From Pseudomonas sp. (GTDB lineage: Bacteria; Pseudomonadota; Gammaproteobacteria; Pseudomonadales; Pseudomonadaceae): a DNA stretch of 9,419 bases. The stretch's first letter is position 1, and each line of letters starts with the position of its first letter. Below are positions 1 to 5,404 of the stretch, one piece after another. Made by a program: the position numbers and the translations under genes. The notes beneath the pieces were generated by a model. The model was not told the origin of the DNA, did no database searches, and saw nothing but the letters and a program-made list of their open reading frames with translations. The stretch is from NCBI GenBank assembly GCA_029239415.1, contig JAQZAY010000131.1:1-9419 (forward strand). The letters run 5' to 3'.

Positions 1-13
1 GGAAGCTGACTGC

Positions 14-367
14 ATGCAACTCAACGCCGCCCTGCTGATCGCCACCCCGTGCGATGAAGAAGAAGAGAACATGGCCACCCTGTGCTGCTCGTGCACCGGT
101 GGGCAGCTGTTCCTGATGACGCGTTACCCGGACGAAGACACGCTCGACCTGACCTTGGGCGAGGATTTCTCCACCCTCGACGCGTTGACGGTGACGCTGG
201 GGCGTGAGCGGCTGCTGATCGAGGTGGCCGAGGGTGACCGCGATGCGCTCAACGGGCAGACCACGCTGGAGATCCTGCACAGCACGCAGGGCGAGGACTG
301 GCAGGAGGTGGCGCTGACGTTGCGCACGATCCTGGACGGCATCGGAACGTTGGTGGTGGAGGACTGA
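14..367 (+). CDS. Hypothetical small acidic protein, possibly cut by the left edge
   Basis: I do not recognise this protein. From position 14 it has 117 residues. The frame has no stop back to position 2, so the gene may begin outside the window. An alternative start is the ATG at 71 (98 residues), preceded by a purine-rich stretch (gaagaagagaac); GGAAG at 1-5 could serve the ATG at 14. The protein is soluble and acidic, with an E-E-E-E run just before the second Met, a Cys-rich patch (LCCSC) after it and many Asp/Glu residues in the rest. No signal peptide, membrane segment or catalytic motif is evident. GC-rich third positions support coding. It is followed by a 250-bp gap holding a long palindrome, then by a convergent exporter gene. 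Function is unknown; that it is a gene is fairly sure, its start is not. Confidence 0.6.
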   Translation: MQLNAALLIATPCDEEEENMATLCCSCTGGQLFLMTRYPDEDTLDLTLGEDFSTLDALTVTLGRERLLIEVAEGDRDALNGQTTLEILHSTQGEDWQEVALTLRTILDGIGTLVVED

Positions 368-420
368 AGGCGCAGCGCTGGATTGAAAGGCGGTAGGGTG
401 CGGGGCTGACGTCGTTCGGC

Positions 421-585
421 GCTGGCGGCCAGTGGGCTGCTTTTACGGGCCCGTTGGGCCCGATCGCGGCACAGGGGCCGCTCAGATGGACCGCGCCCTA
501 CTTCCAGCTCAGCACTACGGCCCCATGTGAGCGGCCCCAGTGCCGCGATCGGGCCTGCAAGGCCCGTAGCATCAGCGCCGCCAGC
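421..585. repeat. Long imperfect palindrome, REP-like pair between convergent genes
   Basis: The arms at 444-484 and 528-568 are reverse complements at 35 of 41 positions, with five adjacent mismatches near the outer end and one further in; the intervening loop is 43 nt. An outer 9-bp match (gctggcggc at 421-429 with its complement at 577-585) lengthens the stem across an asymmetric internal loop. Each arm carries GAGCGG...CCGCGAT, the framework of Pseudomonas REP elements, but with a different middle from the REPs elsewhere in this window. The pair is therefore best read as a BIME-like unit of another REP subclass. It lies between the convergent genes at 14-367 and 622-1248 and could stop transcription from either side. 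No U-tract follows it, so an intrinsic terminator is not shown. Confidence 0.75.
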
Positions 586-621
586 CGTCATCCGTTGGCC
601 CGAGAAGCTCAGCCCACCACT

Positions 622-1248
622 TCACCGCCCGAGCATGATCTTCACGCCCAACCCGACGAACACCGTCCCTGCCACCCGGTCGAGCACCTTGCCCGCCCCT
701 GGCCGGCGTCGCAGCCATTGCCCGATGGCGCCGGAAAAATACCCCAGCAACCCGAACAGCACTGCCGCCTGCAGCGTGAAGATCAGCCCCAGCGCGCCCA
801 GCTGCCACGCCACCTGACCCTGCTCGGCGACCACGAACTGCGGCAGGAACGACAGGAAGAACAGCACCACCTTCGGGTTGATCGCATTGGCCAGGCAGCC
901 CTTGAGGAACAACCGCCCCAGCGAGACCTCCTCGTCCTGCACCGTGGCCACCTGCACCGCCCCGGCACTGCGCCAGGCGTTGTAGCCCAGCCAGACCAGG
1001 TACAACCCGCCGACGATCTTGAGCACGGTGAACGCTGTAGGTGATGCGGCGATCAGCGCGCTGACACCGATCACGGCCAGCAGGGTATGGCTCAGGCAGC
1101 CGAAGGCGCAGCCCAGGCCGAAGGCGATGCCCTGCCGGCGCCCTTTCGACACGCCCATGCCCAGGACCATCAGGTTGTCCGGCCCGGGAGTGGCGGTGAT
1201 CAGGAGGGCGGCGAGGAGAAAACCGAGGCATTGGTGCAGGGTCAGCAT
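622..1248 (-). CDS. LysE/RhtB-family amino-acid exporter
   Basis: This is a 208-residue inner-membrane protein of the usual LysE/RhtB length (about 200-210), a family that exports amino acids such as lysine, threonine or homoserine; the substrate here cannot be told. Visible family marks are the ATPGPDN block at residues 19-25 after the first helix, a charged loop SKGRRQG at 34-40, NAINPKVVLFFLSFLPQF at 121-138 and hydrophobic segments throughout. The frame is open 40 codons further upstream to position 1368, but that extension is largely the translation of a 7-bp tandem repeat (HLPLATC-type) and the family homology begins at MLTLHQ, so the ATG at 1248 was chosen. Its ribosome-binding site is weak (GGA about 10 nt upstream). 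It lies 138 bp downstream of the SDR gene on the same strand, so it may have its own promoter or form a loose operon. Confidence 0.9.
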   Translation of the reverse strand: MLTLHQCLGFLLAALLITATPGPDNLMVLGMGVSKGRRQGIAFGLGCAFGCLSHTLLAVIGVSALIAASPTAFTVLKIVGGLYLVWLGYNAWRSAGAVQVATVQDEEVSLGRLFLKGCLANAINPKVVLFFLSFLPQFVVAEQGQVAWQLGALGLIFTLQAAVLFGLLGYFSGAIGQWLRRRPGAGKVLDRVAGTVFVGLGVKIMLGR

Positions 1249-1265
1249 GGGGATGTCCGTTCCAG

Positions 1266-1320
1266 GCAAGTGGCAAGTGGCAAGTGGCAAGTGGCAAGTG
1301 GCAAGTGGCAAGTGGCAAGG
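1266..1320. repeat. 7-bp tandem repeat array (gcaagtg), seven full copies plus a partial copy
   Basis: Seven perfect head-to-tail copies of gcaagtg run from 1266 to 1314, followed by gcaag(g). The array ends 17 bp upstream of the start codon of the leftward LysE-type gene, so it would sit in that gene's promoter or untranslated leader. Read on the minus strand it presents TTGCCA seven times at 7-bp spacing; this matches five of six bases of a sigma-70 -35 box, but no convincing -10 box is found 16-19 bp from any copy. The unit has no stop codon in any frame on either strand. Perfect copies suggest recent expansion by slippage, so copy number may vary between strains. Confidence 0.95.
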
Positions 1321-1340
1321 GTCGCTGGCGGCCGACGGCC

Positions 1341-1346
1341 TGTCAA
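1341..1346 (-). promoter_or_regulatory. Isolated perfect -35-like TTGACA upstream of the heptad array
   Basis: TTGACA reads leftward at 1346-1341, about 95 bp upstream of the exporter start. At 17-bp spacing the -10 position is GACCCT, which matches TATAAT poorly, and its lower edge touches the tandem repeat. If this is a promoter for the exporter gene, the array would lie at the -10/leader junction. This is suggestive only. Confidence 0.2.
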
Positions 1347-1386
1347 TCGATCCTGGCGCTTCCATCACCCGCGCAGGTCATGCCGC

Positions 1387-2091
1387 TCACACGCTCCGAG
1401 TCACTCCTCCGTCGACCCTGAGGTTCTGCCCCGTGATGTACGCCGCGCCGTCACTGGCCAGGAAGGCGATGGTCGCGGCCACCTCCTCACTGCGCCCGTA
1501 GCGCTGCAGCGGCACGCTAGCCCGGCGTTCCTCGGTGGCGGGCAGGCTGTCGATCCAGCCAGGCAGCACGTTGTTGATGCGCACGTTGTCGGCGGCGTAG
1601 GTGTCGGCGAACAGCTTGGTGAAGGCCGCCAGCCCGGCGCGGAAGACGCCTGAGGTAGGAAACAGCGCATTGGGCTCGAAGGTCCAGGCGCTGGAAATGT
1701 TGATGATCGCCCCGCCGCCTTGCGCCTGCATGAACGGCGCCACCAGACGGGTCGGACGCACGACGTTGAGCAGGTAGGTGTCCAGACCGGCGTGCCAGTC
1801 GGCATCGCTGAGCTCGAGGATCGGGGCCCGCGGCCCGTGACCGGCGCTGTTGACCAGCACATCCACCCGTCTCCAGCGGGCCATGACCGCGTCCACCAGA
1901 CGCTGGAGGTCTTCGACGGACTGGTTGCTGCCGGTGACGCCAACGCCGCCCAAGGCCTTGGCCAGGGCCTCGCCCTTGCCCGAGGACGACAGGATGCCGA
2001 CCTTGAAACCGTCGGCGGCCAGCCGTTGCGCCGCTGCTGCACCCATGCCGCTGCCGCCGGCGGTGATGATCGCTACCTTTTCGCCTGTCAT
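1387..2091 (-). CDS. SDR-family oxidoreductase with non-canonical active site
   Basis: This 234-residue protein has the classical short-chain dehydrogenase/reductase fold. The nucleotide-binding glycine motif is TAGGSGMG at residues 10-17, followed by the NSAG version of the NNAG motif at 81-84, the conserved Asn in LLN at 109, the catalytic-type Ser134 in INISS, and the C-terminal AAYITGQNLRVDGG block. The Tyr-x3-Lys catalytic pair, expected 13 residues after Ser134, reads Ser147-Gly-Val-Phe-Arg151. I recall SDRs with a similar PTS-VFRAGL segment, so this may be a distinct subgroup and not decay. The reaction and substrate are unknown; NAD(P)-dependent oxidoreduction is the family default and may not hold. 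The start at 2091 is backed by a strong GGAGG 5 nt upstream. It lies 93 bp downstream of the LysR gene on the same strand, a possible regulatory target. Confidence 0.88.
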   Translation of the reverse strand: MTGEKVAIITAGGSGMGAAAAQRLAADGFKVGILSSSGKGEALAKALGGVGVTGSNQSVEDLQRLVDAVMARWRRVDVLVNSAGHGPRAPILELSDADWHAGLDTYLLNVVRPTRLVAPFMQAQGGGAIINISSAWTFEPNALFPTSGVFRAGLAAFTKLFADTYAADNVRINNVLPGWIDSLPATEERRASVPLQRYGRSEEVAATIAFLASDGAAYITGQNLRVDGGVTRSV

Positions 2092-2184
2092 GTTGCCTCC
2101 GATCGCGTGAGAAGTGCGTGAGCGACCACTCTAGCGAGCAGCCCACCTGCGAGGCAGACAGCACTCGGCCGTCGAGCCAGTAGC

Positions 2185-3114
2185 TCAGCTATCGGCTGCC
2201 TGCTGCCTCAACCAGTCGATGACGGCCGGCAAGACGCTCGACTGGCCGGCCTTGCGTGGCCACACGGCATAGAACGCGGCGTCAGGACGCACGACGTGAT
2301 CGAGCACCTGGACCAGCCGACCATTGGCCAGGTCACGGACGATGAAAGCGCGGTCGACCAGCGCGATGCCCTGCCCGTCGAGGGCAGCCTCGATCGCCAG
2401 GGACGTCTGATTGAAGCGCACATGACGCGCGGTGGGCCGGACGATCCCCGGGCCGACGGCGGCGAGCAGCGTTGGCCACAGGTCGTGGGCATCGTGCAGG
2501 ATCGCCACCTCACCTGCCCACGGTGCCGTCAATACGCCGTGCTCGTTCAGCAGCCGAGGGCTGGCCACGGCGATGACGCGTGGCTCGAACAGCAATTGGG
2601 CATTGAGTCCGGCACCGAACGGAGGTCGTCCATGGCGCACGGCCAGGTCCACCCGGTCGGCCTGGAACTGCGCCAGCCGGTCGCTGGCCAGCACGTTCAG
2701 GTCGATGCGCGGATGCCGTTCGGCGAACAGGCCGAGCCGGGGAATCAGCCAGCGCGAAGCGAAGCTGGGGGTGACGCTGACGGTGATGCGCCCGGCATCC
2801 GGGTAGAGCCGCTGGGTTGCTGCCTCGATCAGGCTCAGCGCTTCGCGCACGCTGGTGCTGTAACCGTGCCCGGCGGTCGTGAGCGCTACGCCACGCGCCA
2901 GACGATCGAACAGACGAATGCCCAGGTGCGCTTCGAGCCCACGAACCTGCTGGGCGACCGCCGCCTGGGTCACGCCCAGCGCCTCGGCGGCCAGCCGAAA
3001 ATTGCCGTGTTGTGCCACGGCGTCGAAGACCCGCAGCGTGTTGAGCGAGGGCAAGGCAGGCAAGGGGGTGGGCATGCGGGTCACGACCGGGCACGGGGTG
3101 GGAGACGTGGGCAT
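2185..3114 (-). CDS. LysR-type transcriptional regulator, GcvA-like
   Basis: This is a 309-residue DNA-binding regulator. The N-terminal winged helix-turn-helix spans about residues 24-82 (LNTLRVFDAVAQHGNF, then AAEALGVTQAAVAQQVRGLE and LFDRLARGVALTTAG). The effector-binding domain begins near residue 100 with SVTPSFASRWLIPRLG, a segment typical of the GcvA/AmpR-like branch. The inducer is unknown. The frame runs on upstream to 4032, but that part is antisense to the divergent SDR gene and is not homologous. Two starts compete: 3114 (309 aa) and 3075 (296 aa, beginning MPTPLPALPSLN, closer to the usual distance before the HTH). Neither has a good ribosome-binding site, so the start is uncertain. 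The gene diverges from the CsgA-like SDR across 120 bp and has another SDR downstream; LysR regulators commonly control a divergent neighbour, so both are plausible targets. Confidence 0.92.
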   Translation of the reverse strand: MPTSPTPCPVVTRMPTPLPALPSLNTLRVFDAVAQHGNFRLAAEALGVTQAAVAQQVRGLEAHLGIRLFDRLARGVALTTAGHGYSTSVREALSLIEAATQRLYPDAGRITVSVTPSFASRWLIPRLGLFAERHPRIDLNVLASDRLAQFQADRVDLAVRHGRPPFGAGLNAQLLFEPRVIAVASPRLLNEHGVLTAPWAGEVAILHDAHDLWPTLLAAVGPGIVRPTARHVRFNQTSLAIEAALDGQGIALVDRAFIVRDLANGRLVQVLDHVVRPDAAFYAVWPRKAGQSSVLPAVIDWLRQQAADS

Positions 3115-3190
3115 GAGGCTACCGCCATTGTCAGGCAAAAGAAATGCGCAGGGCCCGGCGCTGGCGTCTCTTCTCCGGCTGAACATTCCC

Positions 3191-3203
3191 CTGGCACGGC
3201 CAG
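3191..3203. promoter_or_regulatory. Short palindrome in the LysR/SDR divergent intergenic region
   Basis: ctggc-acg-gccag is a perfect 5-bp inverted repeat in the 120-bp gap between the LysR gene and the divergent SDR gene. It could be part of an operator. It is not a canonical T-N11-A LysR box (the T to A spacing is N9), and such short palindromes occur by chance in GC-rich DNA. Confidence 0.2.
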
Positions 3204-3234
3204 TCACACGCACAGCGACCGAACGAGGTGACCC

Positions 3235-4005
3235 ATGAGCCTGATACCCGAGCTGTCCACCCCCGCCCACGCACTGATCTGCGGGGCGAGCCAGGGCATC
3301 GGGCTGGCGCTGTGCGACGCCTTGCTGGCCCGCGACGATGTGGCCTGCGTGTGGGCCGTGGCGCGCACCGCCACGCAAAGTCCAGGGCTGGCGGCGCTGA
3401 GCGAACGTCACGGCCAGCGCCTCGATCGGCTGGACTGCGATGCACGTCAGGAATCGTCGCTCGCCGAACTGGCTGCACATGTGGGGAGCCAGGGCACACC
3501 CTTGAACCTGGTGATCAGTACCTTGGGCATCCTGCACCAGGACGGCGCACGGGCCGAAAAGAGTCTGGCGCATGTGGACCTGGCCAGCCTCCAGGCGAGT
3601 TTCGCGACCAACACCTTCGCGCCGGTGCTGCTGCTCAAACACCTGCTGCCCCTGCTGCGCAAGCAGCCGGCGACTTTCGTCGCCCTGTCGGCCCGGGTCG
3701 GCTCCATCTCCGACAACCGCCTGGGCGGGTGGTACAGCTACCGCGCCAGCAAGGCCGCGCTCAACCAGTTGCTGCGCACCGCCAGCATCGAGCTGCGCCG
3801 CCTCAACCCGGCCTCGACGGTGCTGGCGCTGCACCCCGGGACGACCGATACACAGCTTTCCGAACCGTTCCAGAAGAACGTGCCGACCGAGCGGCTGTTC
3901 GACCCGGCGTTCGCCGCGCGTTGCCTGCTCGAACAGGTGGCATGCCATGGGGCCGCCGACAGTGGCAGTTTCTGGGCCTGGGACGGTCAGCCGATCGAAT
4001 GGTGA
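3235..4005 (+). CDS. CsgA/C-factor-like SDR-family oxidoreductase
   Basis: This 256-residue SDR has intact catalytic features: cofactor-binding GASQGIG at residues 17-23, Asp67/Asp69 in the LDCDA segment, ISTLG at 94-98 in place of NNAG, the conserved Asn126, Ser152 in the ALSARVGSISDN segment, and Tyr169-Arg-Ala-Ser-Lys173. The RVGSISDNRLGGWYSYRASK segment resembles the C-factor (CsgA-like) branch of SDRs, named after the Myxococcus signalling protein; most members are simply uncharacterised NAD(P)-dependent oxidoreductases, and a signalling role should not be assumed. The length is normal. The start is well supported by GAGGTGA at 3225-3231, three to four bases before the ATG. It diverges from the LysR gene, which may regulate it, and is followed 95 bp later by a small membrane-anchored protein gene on the same strand. 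Confidence 0.9.
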   Translation: MSLIPELSTPAHALICGASQGIGLALCDALLARDDVACVWAVARTATQSPGLAALSERHGQRLDRLDCDARQESSLAELAAHVGSQGTPLNLVISTLGILHQDGARAEKSLAHVDLASLQASFATNTFAPVLLLKHLLPLLRKQPATFVALSARVGSISDNRLGGWYSYRASKAALNQLLRTASIELRRLNPASTVLALHPGTTDTQLSEPFQKNVPTERLFDPAFAARCLLEQVACHGAADSGSFWAWDGQPIEW

Positions 4006-4024
4006 AGCGGCATCCGCCCGTGGG

Positions 4025-4053
4025 TTGAACACCTGGTCGTCGATTTGTAAGCT
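4025..4053 (+). promoter_or_regulatory. Weak sigma-70-like promoter candidate before the gene at 4101
   Basis: TTGAAC (4025-4030) and TAAGCT (4048-4053) are separated by 17 bp, about 50 bp upstream of the ATG at 4101. The -35 matches in its first four bases and the -10 in three of six. It would separate this gene from the SDR gene ending at 4005, but the match is marginal. Confidence 0.22.
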
Positions 4054-4100
4054 GCCGGACCCGTCGCACCGGCGATGGACCTGACAAGGACGACACAGGC

Positions 4101-4427
4101 ATGTGGCAACAGATCGTGAATTTTACCCTCGTCATTGTGGTATTCCTGGGGCTGTTGAAGCTCATTTCGTATCAGCGTGCGCGCTCGCGTCGTCAGCTGG
4201 ACGATGAATTCGCGGCAGCGCTGAGCGCGCAGGGCGTCCAGCACTGGGCGCTGCTGGTGGACAAGGTCACCCTGCCCAGTACCGACCAGACGGCGGAGGT
4301 CTACCGGATCGTGCGCGCCGACACGGACCGCCATTTTCTCTACACCAAGATCGGCCGAGCGGCCGGCGTGCTCGTGCCGCTGTCCCGCGAGCGGGCCTTG
4401 CAGGCCGTGCGCGTGGTCGGTCAGTAG
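4101..4427 (+). CDS. Small membrane-anchored protein of unknown function
   Basis: This 108-residue protein has one hydrophobic N-terminal segment (about residues 5-23, IVNFTLVIVVFLGLLKLI) followed at once by a basic stretch (YQRARSRR, 24-31). By the positive-inside rule, this suggests a single signal anchor with the soluble C-terminal domain in the cytoplasm. The soluble part (about 32-108) contains a predicted helix (RRQLDDEFAAALSAQG) and then alternating strand-like segments (HWALLVDKVTL, AEVYRIVRADTDRHFLYTKIG). No catalytic motif is seen and I cannot assign a family. The ATG is preceded by AAGGA at 4086-4090 with 10-nt spacing. It lies on the same strand as the SDR gene upstream and the glyoxalase-like gene downstream, with gaps of 95 and 195 bp, so co-transcription is possible but not shown. 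Confidence 0.75.
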   Translation: MWQQIVNFTLVIVVFLGLLKLISYQRARSRRQLDDEFAAALSAQGVQHWALLVDKVTLPSTDQTAEVYRIVRADTDRHFLYTKIGRAAGVLVPLSRERALQAVRVVGQ

Positions 4428-4445
4428 AGCCGATACGCGCCAGAT

Positions 4446-4470
4446 GCGGCTTGCCCGATAGGCCAGCCGC
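4446..4470 (+). terminator. Possible stem-loop 3' of the gene at 4101-4427
   Basis: GCGGCT at 4446-4451 pairs with AGCCGC at 4465-4470, followed inward by one mismatch and GCC/GGC, with a CGATA loop. It begins 19 bp after the stop codon. The following bases (ctgaaaacg) contain no U-tract, so Rho-independent termination is doubtful. Confidence 0.25.
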
Positions 4471-4622
4471 CTGAAAACGGGTACCCTGTCGCCGGCCCGA
4501 TGCTGCCCGCCGCTCGCCCCTCGCTGGAAGGTGAAAGCATCGTCCCCCTGCCCTTTGCACGTCTTTTGACAGTCGAGCCCCGGCAACGCGAGCACCTGAC
4601 GCTTCACTGTTCAGGAGGCACC

Positions 4623-5153
4623 ATGATCACCGCCACACGCGCCAAACAGATGGCCAAGTCCCTGCGCACCTCGCTCGCGACGCGTGAGCACGCGCTGTCG
4701 CACTCCACCGCCCTGGAGCTGGTCGCCCGGCAACTGGGCTACAAGGACTGGAACACGGCCGCCGCCATGCTGCCCATCGAGCCTGATCCTGCTTCGATCC
4801 GCTTCGAGCGCCCGATACCGATCTTGCGCATGTTCGACGAGGCCAAGGCGCGGGAATTCTACTTGGAGTTCCTGGGGTTCAGCGTCGAGTTCGAGCACCG
4901 TTTCGAACCGGGTCTGCCCTTGTACCTGGGGCTGGTACGCGCCGGGTTGCACCTGCACCTGTCCGAACACCATGGCGATGCCAGCCCAGGTTCGACGGTA
5001 TTCGTGTGGATGCATCAGGTCGAGCGCCTGCGCGACGAGCTGCAGGCCAAGGGGTATGGCTACGGACGGCCCGAGATCGTCGAGCAGCCGTGGGGCAGGC
5101 TGCTGGAAGTGCATGACCCGTTCGGCAACCGGATCCGGTTTTGTGAAGCCTGA
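4623..5153 (+). CDS. Glyoxalase-superfamily (VOC) bleomycin-resistance-like protein
   Basis: This 176-residue cytoplasmic protein has two parts. Residues 1-50 (ATRAKQMAKSLRTSL, then HSTALELVARQLGYKDWNTAAAML) match, from memory, the small helical glyoxalase-related domain found in front of some VOC proteins. Residues about 62-175 form one VOC (vicinal oxygen chelate) module: IPILRMFDEAKAREFYLEFLGF at its start, LHLHLSEHHGDASPGS at 109-124, and LLEVHDPFGNRIRFCE at 160-175. Possible metal-type positions are His110/His112 and Glu162. The HLSEHHGD segment resembles proteins annotated as bleomycin resistance, which sequester drugs without catalysis, so enzyme versus binder is open. The frame is open back to 4500, but AGGAGG at 4613-4618, four bases before the ATG at 4623, decides the start. 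It converges on the kinase gene across a REP pair. Confidence 0.9.
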   Translation: MITATRAKQMAKSLRTSLATREHALSHSTALELVARQLGYKDWNTAAAMLPIEPDPASIRFERPIPILRMFDEAKAREFYLEFLGFSVEFEHRFEPGLPLYLGLVRAGLHLHLSEHHGDASPGSTVFVWMHQVERLRDELQAKGYGYGRPEIVEQPWGRLLEVHDPFGNRIRFCEA

Positions 5154-5184
5154 GTGACCGCAGCGGTACAAGCGATCACGGACC

Positions 5185-5256
5185 TGTGGGAGCGGGCTTG
5201 CCCGCGATAGCGTCCGCTCCATCACCGCCTGAATCGCGGGCAAGCCCGCTCCCACA
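5185..5256. repeat. REP pair (BIME) in head-to-head orientation
   Basis: Two perfectly complementary 24-bp REP copies lie at 5185-5208 (+) and 5233-5256 (-), with the core gagcgggcttgcccgcgat and a 24-nt spacer; an identical third copy is at 9394-9417. Each REP also folds on itself (gcggg/cccgc). The pair lies between the convergent ends of the glyoxalase-like gene (5153) and the kinase gene (5405), the usual location of REP/BIME units, where it can protect mRNA 3' ends or block read-through from either side. This REP family is typical of P. putida-like genomes and supports the host call. Confidence 0.93.
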
Positions 5257-5326
5257 CCGGGGGTGAACCGCTCTGTCAGGTCAGCAATGGGGTCCACAGC
5301 GTGTTAGGTAAAGACGTTGAAAGGCC
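5233..5326 (-). repeat. Copy A of a 94-bp compound repeat (REP plus 70-bp tail)
   Basis: This stretch is the reverse complement of 9324-9417 at 87 of 94 positions, without gaps. The first 24 bp are the REP itself (identical). The remaining 70 bp are a tail outside the usual REP, including the perfectly conserved stretch taggtaaagacgttgaaa. Similarity stops sharply after 5326. The seven differences all fall between 5258 and 5299. The tail holds no ORF of note. The two copies bracket the kinase, MFS exporter and small membrane protein genes. Confidence 0.9.
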
Positions 5327-5404
5327 CACAGATCCCTCCCGCCATGAGGGCATGGAGGACTACTCACTGCATGAGGCCGCCCCCCCTCCCCGGCCCCGCA
5401 CCAC

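Noticed and set aside
1266..1320. The tandem array as a CRISPR-like structure
   Set aside because: The units are 7 bp and directly adjacent, with no spacers and no cas genes nearby.
1249..1368. A 40-residue N-terminal extension of the exporter, giving a repeat-coded leader
   Set aside because: It is mostly translation of the 7-bp array (HLPLATC repeats), and a 7-bp unit would shift frame with each copy change; family homology begins at the ATG at 1248.
3192..3208. A TGGCAC that resembles the -24 element of a sigma-54 promoter
   Set aside because: The matching -12 element is absent: where TTGCA is expected the sequence reads GTCAC.
3115..4032. A 306-residue N-terminal extension of the LysR protein
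   Set aside because: It lies antisense to the well supported CsgA-like SDR gene and has no LysR homology; the HTH sits at the usual distance from the starts near 3075-3114.
4611..5297. A 228-residue minus-strand frame opposite the glyoxalase-like gene
   Set aside because: Its first part is translated REP sequence and the rest is antisense to a gene with clear VOC motifs and a strong ribosome-binding site.
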